Part shown: positions 1 through 5,535 of the stretch, piece after piece
How the letters are laid out: every line of letters begins with the position of its first letter
Numbering within the stretch: position 1 is the first letter of the stretch
Assembly (NCBI GenBank): GCA_947374705.1
Contig: CANCDA010000040.1
Span: forward strand, 1-14,911
Direction: 5' to 3'
Length of the DNA: 14,911 nt
DNA from: Comamonadaceae bacterium
GTDB lineage: Bacteria > Pseudomonadota > Gammaproteobacteria > Burkholderiales > Burkholderiaceae_C
Made by a program: the position numbers and the translations under genes
The notes under the pieces: generated by a model
What the model was told of the DNA's origin: nothing
Database searches by the model: none
The model's input: the letters and a program-made list of their open reading frames with translations, nothing else

Positions 1-1035
1 AAAGTGCACCAGTGGTTTGAGAACTTTTGGAACACCAAGCTCGACGACCAACCCGGCTACACCGTGGTGGAAATCATGCACAAAATTTTGGCGGATGACA
101 GCGACCCGCACAAGATTCGCGGCATGTACGTCCAGGGTGAAAACCCGGCCATGAGCGACCCGGACCTGAATCACGCCCGCCACGCCCTGGCCTCGCTGGA
201 GCACTTGGTGGTGCAAGACATTTTCATGACCGAAACCGCTTGGCTGGCCGATGTGGTGCTGCCCGCCACCGCTTGGCCCGAGAAGACAGGCACGGTCTCT
301 AACACCGACCGCATGGTGCAGCTCGGAAAGCAGGCGATTGATCCACCGGGTCAAGCCAAGCCTGACCTGTGGATCATTCAGCAGATTGCTAATCGCATGG
401 GTTGTGGCTGGAATTACGAAGGTGAGCACAGCGGCGTGGCCGCTGTTTACGAGGAAATGCGCCAGGCCATGCACGAGGCGATTGCCGGCATCACCTGGGA
501 GCGGCTGGAGCGCGAGTCCAGCGTGACTTATCCGTGTCTGAGCGCCGAAGATCCAGGCCAACCGACGGTGTTCATCGACAACTTCCCGACCGCAAGTGGT
601 CGTGTCCAGTTGGTGCCTGCCGACATCATCCCTGCCAACGAGCGGCCTGATGCCGAGTACCCCTTTGTGCTCATCACCGGTCGTCAGTTGGAGCATTGGC
701 ACACCGGCAGCATGACGCGCCGCGCCAGTGTGTTGGACGCCATCGAGCCCATCGCTATGGCATCGCTGTGCGGAGCCGACATGGCCGAGCTGGGCTTGCA
801 GCCCGGCGATGTGATCACGGTCGCATCACGCCGTGGTGCCGTGCCCATCAACGTGCGCCGCGACGACGGCACGCCACGCGGCGCGGTGTTCATCCCGTTT
901 GCCTACTACGAAGCCGCAGCCAACTTGATGACCAACGCCGCGCTGGACCCCGTGGGCAAGATCCCCGAGTTCAAATACTGCGCAGTGCAGATCAAGCGTG
1001 GCGGTGAGCCTGTGGTGGCGGGTGGGTTTAACTGA
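1..1035 (+). CDS. Formate dehydrogenase alpha subunit, cytoplasmic type (C-terminal part, cut by window edge)
   Basis: The reading frame is open from base 1 (AAA GTG CAC) to the TGA at 1033-1035, so this is the last 344 codons of a longer gene. The visible part holds the end of the molybdopterin oxidoreductase domain (GMYVQGENPAMSDPD near residue 41, then DVVLPATAWPEKTGTVSNTDR near 84-104). The molybdopterin dinucleotide-binding domain follows from about residue 219 (PFVLITGRQLEHWHTGSMTRR region) to near the end. These features match the FdsA/FdhF-like subunit of soluble, often NAD-linked FDHs, usually 900-1000 residues long; the N-terminal Fe-S domains would lie upstream. It differs from the exported FDH at 5536-8496, so two FDH types are encoded together. 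The family assignment is firm; NAD-linkage is inferred because partner subunits are not visible. Confidence 0.88.
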   Translation, partial: KVHQWFENFWNTKLDDQPGYTVVEIMHKILADDSDPHKIRGMYVQGENPAMSDPDLNHARHALASLEHLVVQDIFMTETAWLADVVLPATAWPEKTGTVSNTDRMVQLGKQAIDPPGQAKPDLWIIQQIANRMGCGWNYEGEHSGVAAVYEEMRQAMHEAIAGITWERLERESSVTYPCLSAEDPGQPTVFIDNFPTASGRVQLVPADIIPANERPDAEYPFVLITGRQLEHWHTGSMTRRASVLDAIEPIAMASLCGADMAELGLQPGDVITVASRRGAVPINVRRDDGTPRGAVFIPFAYYEAAANLMTNAALDPVGKIPEFKYCAVQIKRGGEPVVAGGFN

Positions 1036-1068
1036 CAAGTTGCAAGCTGTTTTTTGAACTTTTGTACG

Positions 1069-1160
1069 CCCCGGCACTTGGGGTGAGTAGCTACGCGGCT
1101 GTCCCCCGCCCTTCGGGCTCCTCCTTGATGCCGCTACGCCACTCACCCCAAGCGCCGGGG
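1069..1160. repeat. Nested palindromic element (three-tier hairpin)
   Basis: The left arm at 1069-1088 and the right arm at 1141-1160 are reverse complements at 19 of 20 positions. Inside, 1090-1099 and 1130-1139 pair partly through GCGGC/GCCGC. The centre holds a small GCCC-TTC-GGGC hairpin at 1108-1118. No T-run follows, so it is not a standard intrinsic terminator. The nested, GC-rich shape resembles dispersed extragenic palindromes of bacterial chromosomes. It could protect the 3' end of the upstream mRNA or be a non-autonomous mobile repeat. Only one copy is seen here. Confidence 0.75.
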
Positions 1161-1170
1161 CAGCGAGCAG

Positions 1171-1277
1171 GGTGGGAGTTCAACGGTCAAACACCCGCCA
1201 CCTTGGTTGGGACAGCCGCAGAGCTGAGTGCGCCGCCGACCTGACCCCGTACAAACCTGACTCTGAACGCTCCCACC
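1171..1277. repeat. Segment bounded by imperfect inverted arms
   Basis: GGTGGGAG at 1171-1178 is exactly inverted by CTCCCACC at 1270-1277. The match continues inward (GTTCA at 1178-1182 against TGAAC at 1264-1268) with a two-base offset. The 107-base segment abuts the palindrome at 1069-1160 and ends about 45 bases before the DUF3305 start. It may be part of the same repeat island or a degenerate miniature element; chance is also possible. Confidence 0.35.
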
Positions 1278-1321
1278 GCGTCAACAACAGGGAAATTCCA
1301 ATCCGCTACAGTCACGCTCCT

Positions 1322-1879
1322 ATGACTGAACTCACACCCACGCTGGAAGTCGCCGTCGTGATGCGGCGCGAACGCATCAGCGGCCCCATGAGCCGTTGGC
1401 AAACCTGGCGTTGGGTGCTGGCCGAAGTGATTGCGCATGAAGCTGGTTTCGGCGACCAGCCGCGCTGCCTGTTCAAGAGTGAAAACGAGGAGCGCTGGCT
1501 GCACCCCGGCTTCAAAGTCGAGCTGTTCACCGACGACGCCGAAGGCTACTACCTCAACGCCAGCACACCCACCCCTTGTTGGTTTGTCATGTGGCGCATG
1601 GAAGACGAAGCCAGTGTCGATGCCGAGCCCATTGCCAAACCCCAAGTGGTGTCTTTGAGCTACCACGTCGCGGGCCGCTTGTTGGACGCGCAAGAGACGG
1701 TGGAACAGGTCGCTGCGCCCGCAGATGTGATCGAGTGGCTGCAGGCCTTCATCAACGAGCACCATGTGGTGGAAGTCAAGCGGCGCAAACGGCCTGAGAG
1801 CTTCAAGCCCTTGACCGATCGCTTCGGCAGCCCGGCCTCGGTCAGCACCGAGAAGAAGTTTGGAGGCGGTCATGGCTGA
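1322..1879 (+). CDS. DUF3305 family protein, formate dehydrogenase accessory
   Basis: This encodes a 185-residue soluble protein with no signal peptide or membrane segment. The N-terminal half (VVMRRERISGPMSRWQTWRW, then a QPRCLFKSENEERWLHPGFKVELFTDDAEGYYLN region) is what I recognise as DUF3305. That family occurs next to DUF3306 and a polyferredoxin in FDH loci of beta- and alphaproteobacteria. The C-terminus is basic (VKRRKRPESFKP). The ATG at 1322 was chosen because the family homology begins there; the frame is open back to 1172, but that extension looks like translated intergenic DNA. No clear Shine-Dalgarno precedes the ATG. The stop overlaps the next gene by 8 bases, implying translational coupling. 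The molecular function is unknown; a role in FDH assembly or cofactor delivery is inferred from context only. Confidence 0.85.
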   Translation: MTELTPTLEVAVVMRRERISGPMSRWQTWRWVLAEVIAHEAGFGDQPRCLFKSENEERWLHPGFKVELFTDDAEGYYLNASTPTPCWFVMWRMEDEASVDAEPIAKPQVVSLSYHVAGRLLDAQETVEQVAAPADVIEWLQAFINEHHVVEVKRRKRPESFKPLTDRFGSPASVSTEKKFGGGHG

Positions 1880-2486
1880 TGGCATTCTGGGCCGCTGGTC
1901 GCAGCGCAAGCAGGCGGTGCGCGAGGGCAAGCCGCTGGAGGAGCCGGTGCGTGTGGTTCCTGCGCCTGCCACTGTCGCTGCACCCGTGGTGACGTCAGCC
2001 GTCCACACGTCACAGGTCATGTCAACCGGCCCCGCATCAGAAACGACACAAGCCCCGCCACAAACTCCACCGCCTCCCACACTCGAAGACGTCCAAGCCC
2101 TCACGCCTGCCTCCGACTTCAGCGCCTTCACGGGCGTGAACGTCTCGCCCGAAGTCTCGAATGCGGCGATGAAAAAGCTCTTCACGGATCCGCACTACAA
2201 CGTGATGGATGGCCTGGACATCTATATCGACGACTACTCCAAGCCCGACCCCCTTCCCCTGTCCATGATCAGGCAAATGGCCAGCGCCAAATTTTTGAAT
2301 TTGTTTGATGAGGAAAAAGACGGCAATACGGCGGCAGTCGTCCCCCATAATCCGGCAACTTCTGTCAAGTCGGAAGAAGATGCTGCAATCGCTCACGTAA
2401 CCCCCCAAGACCATGCCCACCCTGATTTGCGACTGCAACCAAACGATGCCCCTAGCGCCCCAGGCCCTGGGCGCAGCACTGAATGA
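1872..2486 (+). CDS. DUF3306 family protein, formate dehydrogenase accessory
   Basis: This encodes a 204-residue protein that starts MADGILGRWSQRK, the typical opening of DUF3306 proteins. A low-complexity Pro/Ala/Thr linker follows (about residues 28-72), then the conserved core (DFSAFTGVNVSPEVSNAAMKKLF region and the DPHYNVMDGLDIYIDDYSKPDPLP region, about 80-135). The start at 1872 has a good ribosome site, GGAGG at 1862-1866 with five bases of spacing; a TTG at 1860 is a less likely alternative. It overlaps the DUF3305 gene by 8 bases and runs 74 bases into the next gene in another frame. DUF3305, DUF3306 and the ferredoxin therefore form one co-translated unit. The function is unknown; the disordered linker and acidic core suggest a protein-binding adaptor, which is inference. 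Confidence 0.85.
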   Translation: MADGILGRWSQRKQAVREGKPLEEPVRVVPAPATVAAPVVTSAVHTSQVMSTGPASETTQAPPQTPPPPTLEDVQALTPASDFSAFTGVNVSPEVSNAAMKKLFTDPHYNVMDGLDIYIDDYSKPDPLPLSMIRQMASAKFLNLFDEEKDGNTAAVVPHNPATSVKSEEDAAIAHVTPQDHAHPDLRLQPNDAPSAPGPGRSTE

Positions 2487-4506
2487 AAAACTGACCCTGC
2501 ACAGCACCCTGTGCCGCCGTGAGGCCGGGGCGTTTGAGCAAGCCATTACCCATGCCGATGGCGAAGAGGTCGTGGTGGCCTGCACGCAAGAGGCCCGCCT
2601 TTTCACTGAGATGGCCGCGCAGATTCCCGGTGCAGCGGGTGTGCCGATTCGTTTCGTCAACATTCGCGAGACCGGTGGCTGGAGCAAAGACGCGGCGCAA
2701 GCCAGTCCCAAAATTGCCGCGCTGTTGGCCGTGGCCCATCTGCCTGATGCCGAGCCCGTACCCACCGTCACCTACAAGAGCGCCGGTCGCCTGCTCATCA
2801 TCGGGCCGCTGGATGCCGCTGAGCGCGCGGCAGAACTGGTGTCTGACACGCTGGATGTCACCGTGTTCAGTGTCGGTGCGGGCAGCCAAGGCGGCGCGCA
2901 AGAGCGGCGTTTTCCGGTGCTCACGGGCAGCATTCAATCCTTGACCGGCTGGCTGGGTGCGTTCGATTTGAAGTGGTCACGCAGCAACCCGATTGACCTG
3001 GACTTGTGCACCCGCTGCAACGCCTGTGTGGCCGCATGCCCCGAACAAGCGATTGGTCTGGACTACCAAATTGACAATAGCCTGTGCCAATCTCACCGCA
3101 CTTGCGTGAAGGTGTGTGGTGTGGCCGGGGCGATTGACTTCAGTCGCGAGCCAGAAGATTTGAGTGAGAAGTTTGACCTGGTGCTGGACTTGCGCGCCAC
3201 GCCCGTCTTCACCCAGCATGCTTTGCCACAGGGCTACTTTTTGTGGGATGGACAAGATCAGCGCACCTTGATTCAACTGCGCGGCTTGGTGGGTGAGTTC
3301 GAGAAGCCCAAGTTCTTTATCTACAAACAAAAACTCTGCGCGCATAGCCGCAATGAGAAAACCGGCTGCAACGCCTGCATTGACGTCTGCTCCGCACAGG
3401 CCATCAGCAGTGAGCGTGATCGCCAGCAGATCAAGGTCAACCCCAATTTGTGCGTAGGCTGCGGCGCTTGCACCACGGTGTGCCCCAGCGGCGCGCTCAC
3501 CTACGCTTACCCGCGTGCGGGTGAGCAGGGCAGCAAGATCAAAACCTTGCTCTCCACTTATGCGCGCGTCGGTGGCAAACAAGCGGCGGTGCTGTTTCAT
3601 AGTCAAGAAGCGGGCCAACACCTGTTGGGCGACCTGGGTCGTGCGGCCCGGTTGAATAAAGCCATTCGCGGCGTGCCCGCGCGCGTGTTGCCGGTGGCCC
3701 TGTGGCACACCAGCTCGGTGGGGCTGGAGCAGTGGCTCACGGCCATCGCCTATGGCGCGTCGCAGGTCTGGGTGCTGATGACGGGCGAAGAAGCACCGCA
3801 GTACCGCACGGCTGTGCGCGAGCAGATGGACGTGGCGCAGGCTTTATTGGCGGGTCTGGGTTACCACGGTGAGCATTTCAAAATCATCTCGGCGCAGACC
3901 ATCACAGATTTGCCAGCGTTGGACGCTGCTCTGCAAGCTGCTCCCGCGCAAGGCGTGGCCCAAGCCGCCAGCTTTACGGTGCAGGCCGACAAGCGCGCCA
4001 CGCTGGAGTTGGCGCTGGATCACTTGGTGGCGCAGGCCCTCACCCAGCCTGAGGTCATCACGCTGCCCGCCAAGGGCTCACCCCTGGGTGCGCTGAGCCT
4101 CAATAAAGACACTTGCACCTTGTGCTTGAGCTGCATCAACGCCTGCCCCGCCAGCGCGCTGCGCGACAACCCAGAGTCACCCCAACTCCGGTTCGTGGAG
4201 AAAAATTGTGTGCAGTGCGGTCTGTGTGTCAAAACCTGCCCCGAGGGCTCGTTAACCTTGATGCCGCAATTCAACCTCAAGCCGCAGCGCAAAGACGCGG
4301 TGGTGCTCAACGAGATGAAGCCCTACGCCTGCGTGCGGTGCAGCAAACCCTTTGGCACGCTCAAGGCGATTGAAGCGATGCTGGGCAAGCTGGCCGGGCA
4401 TTCCATGTTCCAAGGCGAGGCGCTGGAGCGGCTCAAGATGTGCGGCGACTGCCGCGTGATTGATATTTATTCCAACCCGGCAGAAGCCCGGATCACCGAC
4501 CTATGA
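2413..4506 (+). CDS. Multi-cluster 4Fe-4S ferredoxin of the FDH locus
   Basis: This is a 697-residue cytoplasmic iron-sulfur protein. Cluster-type Cys groups are visible at C199/202/205/209, C225/231/235, C309/319/322/326, C347/350/353/357, C568/571/574/578 and C599/602/605/609. A CxxC pair at C640/643 and another at C677/680 could bind a further cluster or zinc. The N-terminal 110 residues carry scattered Cys (C6, C8, C34, C57) in a pattern like HdrA-type N-termini. About residues 375-515 form a Cys-free alpha/beta region (HTSSVGLEQWLTAIAYGASQ) resembling the hydrogenase delta/MvhD fold. The start at 2413 lies inside the DUF3306 gene and has no strong ribosome site, so it probably depends on coupling. 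Its stop overlaps the torD-like start by ATGA. An electron-relay or Fe-S donor role for FDH is inferred; no enzyme activity can be named. Confidence 0.9.
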   Translation: MPTLICDCNQTMPLAPQALGAALNEKLTLHSTLCRREAGAFEQAITHADGEEVVVACTQEARLFTEMAAQIPGAAGVPIRFVNIRETGGWSKDAAQASPKIAALLAVAHLPDAEPVPTVTYKSAGRLLIIGPLDAAERAAELVSDTLDVTVFSVGAGSQGGAQERRFPVLTGSIQSLTGWLGAFDLKWSRSNPIDLDLCTRCNACVAACPEQAIGLDYQIDNSLCQSHRTCVKVCGVAGAIDFSREPEDLSEKFDLVLDLRATPVFTQHALPQGYFLWDGQDQRTLIQLRGLVGEFEKPKFFIYKQKLCAHSRNEKTGCNACIDVCSAQAISSERDRQQIKVNPNLCVGCGACTTVCPSGALTYAYPRAGEQGSKIKTLLSTYARVGGKQAAVLFHSQEAGQHLLGDLGRAARLNKAIRGVPARVLPVALWHTSSVGLEQWLTAIAYGASQVWVLMTGEEAPQYRTAVREQMDVAQALLAGLGYHGEHFKIISAQTITDLPALDAALQAAPAQGVAQAASFTVQADKRATLELALDHLVAQALTQPEVITLPAKGSPLGALSLNKDTCTLCLSCINACPASALRDNPESPQLRFVEKNCVQCGLCVKTCPEGSLTLMPQFNLKPQRKDAVVLNEMKPYACVRCSKPFGTLKAIEAMLGKLAGHSMFQGEALERLKMCGDCRVIDIYSNPAEARITDL

Positions 4507-5147
4507 CCGACACCGCAGGACAAGCGCTGCACCTCGCAGCTCCAATGCCCAGTAGCGCACTGGACGAAGAAACGGCACGCGCTGAGTTGTACGGCCTGTT
4601 GGCCGCGCTCTACTACGCCCCGCCCACGCCTGAGCTGCTGGCACAACTGCGCGTGGCGATCACCGAGGCCCCGGCAGCAGGTGGTTTTCTGGAAGAGCCC
4701 TGGCGTGAGCTGGTGGGCGCTGCGCGGGCGTTGACGGATGAGGCCGTCAAACGGGAGTACGACGCCCTGTTCGGTGGTGTCGGCAAACCCGAGGTTTATT
4801 TGTTTGGCTCGCACTACTTGAGCGGTTTTTTGAACGAAAAGCCGCTGGCCAAACTGCGCGACACGCTGGCCAGTTTGGGCCTTGCGCGCGATGAAGCCAT
4901 GCCCGAAACGGAAGACCACATCGCCTACCTCAGCGAAGTCATGCGCTACCTGATTGCCGGTGACGATGTGGCTGTGGCGAATCTGACACGCCAGCAAGAA
5001 TTTTTCAGTGAGCATGTACAGCCTTGGGTGATGCTGATGTGCGATGCGATTACACAGCATCCCAAGGCCCGCTTTTATGCCGCGTTGGCTGAGTTCACCC
5101 GCGCTTTTATAGGCGTGGAAGTGCAGGGATTTGACATGCTGACGTAA
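4503..5147 (+). CDS. TorD/DmsD-family chaperone for the exported formate dehydrogenase
   Basis: This 214-residue all-helical protein has family landmarks: KREYDALFGG (residues 83-92), the ETEDHIAYLSEVM signature around E137-D138-H139, and EFFSEHVQPW (166-175). TorD/DmsD proteins bind Tat signal peptides of molybdoenzymes and hold export back until the cofactor is inserted. The client is most likely the Tat-bearing catalytic subunit encoded 390 bases downstream. The start ATG overlaps the polyferredoxin stop by four bases (ATGA), so the gene is translationally coupled to the accessory block. The first 20 residues are poorly conserved in appearance, but there is no better start. It could equally be named FdhE-like by role, but its sequence type is TorD. 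Confidence 0.9.
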   Translation: MTDTAGQALHLAAPMPSSALDEETARAELYGLLAALYYAPPTPELLAQLRVAITEAPAAGGFLEEPWRELVGAARALTDEAVKREYDALFGGVGKPEVYLFGSHYLSGFLNEKPLAKLRDTLASLGLARDEAMPETEDHIAYLSEVMRYLIAGDDVAVANLTRQQEFFSEHVQPWVMLMCDAITQHPKARFYAALAEFTRAFIGVEVQGFDMLT

Positions 5148-5312
5148 TTGGATCGTTTGAGTTAAAGCACATCAAACCCAAATTTTGTTGAAAGATGAAG
5201 GCAATTTGATGAGGGTAAACCTTAGCTTGCGGTAACATCCCCGCGTTGTTAGATTAGATCGAGTTGTTATAAGTATTTCTGTTCCTTTTTGGGACTTTTC
5301 AGGAGACATCAC
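5148..5312 (+). promoter_or_regulatory. Regulatory gap before the exported FDH operon
   Basis: This 165-base AT-rich gap separates the accessory block from the structural operon. It carries three related TTTGA-type motifs: GTTTGA at 5155-5160, TCAAAC at 5172-5177 and TTTGATG at 5205-5211. CATCAAA at 5170-5176 and TTTGATG at 5205-5211 form a perfect 7-bp inverted pair. They may be regulator sites or a weak hairpin behind the torD-like gene. No perfect FNR box was found. Confidence 0.45.
5246..5273 (+). promoter_or_regulatory. Candidate sigma-70 promoter of the exported FDH operon
   Basis: TTGTTA (5246-5251) and TATAAG (5268-5273) are separated by 16 bases and match the -35 and -10 consensus at 4 and 5 of 6 positions. 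Transcription would start near 5280, about 33 bases before the Tat-target gene. This is a by-eye prediction. Confidence 0.45.
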
Positions 5313-5522
5313 ATGAGTCAATCCGAAGGTAAGTTGTCCAGGCGCACCCTTTTTGCCGGTGCCAGCACGGTGGGTGCCGTGGCCGCGGTCGCCAGTCTGC
5401 TCCCTTCTGTGCAGCAAGCCGTGTTGCCTGCTGAGCCGCTGGCCAAAGCTGCGCCGCTCAAAGGCGGCGGCTACACCCTGACGGAACACGTCAAGCGCTA
5501 CTACAAGACCACGCTCGTTTAA
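5313..5522 (+). CDS. Small Tat-signal protein of the formate dehydrogenase region
   Basis: This 69-residue protein is recognisable as the 'formate dehydrogenase region TAT target' family. It has a twin-arginine motif (LSRRTLFAG, residues 8-16) and a hydrophobic Ala/Val stretch (about 17-35). A short tail follows, ending GGGYTLTEHVKRYYKTTLV. The ATG at 5313 follows a strong AGGAG at 5301-5305. It is the first gene of the structural operon, 13 bases ahead of the catalytic subunit. Because there is almost no mature domain beyond the signal, it may be a small subunit that stays anchored through its hydrophobic segment, or a decoy for Tat or the chaperone. Its biochemical role is not established as far as I know. 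Confidence 0.88.
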   Translation: MSQSEGKLSRRTLFAGASTVGAVAAVASLLPSVQQAVLPAEPLAKAAPLKGGGYTLTEHVKRYYKTTLV

Positions 5523-5535
5523 CGGAGACGCCTTC

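Larger units (their letters stand above)
1036..1321. other. Non-coding stretch between the FDH alpha gene and the DUF3305 gene
   Basis: No convincing gene lies in these 286 bases. The stretch holds the nested palindrome at 1069-1160 and a segment bounded by inverted arms at 1171-1277. Just after the FDH stop, a weak AGTT/AGCT hairpin with a run of six T (about 1038-1056) could act as a modest terminator. No good sigma-70 promoter was recognised before the DUF3305 start. Confidence 0.6.

Noticed and set aside
1209..1222. GGGACAGCCGCAG resembling the start of the structured repeat
   Set aside because: It matches only the first bases of copy 1 with a one-base gap; the hairpin and the TCTGTCC end are absent.
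1187..2185. Long - strand open frame of 332 codons opposite the DUF3305 and DUF3306 genes
   Set aside because: It is antisense to two recognisable overlapping genes with a good ribosome site, and its translation resembles no family. High GC content explains the open frame.
5156..5176. FNR/Anr-like box (TTGAG...ATCAA) before the FDH operon
   Set aside because: The half-sites are nine bases apart instead of four and one is imperfect.
5213..5226. GG-N10-GC spacing suggestive of a sigma-54 promoter before the exported FDH operon
   Set aside because: The flanking bases do not match TGGCAC and TTGCA; only the GG and GC agree.
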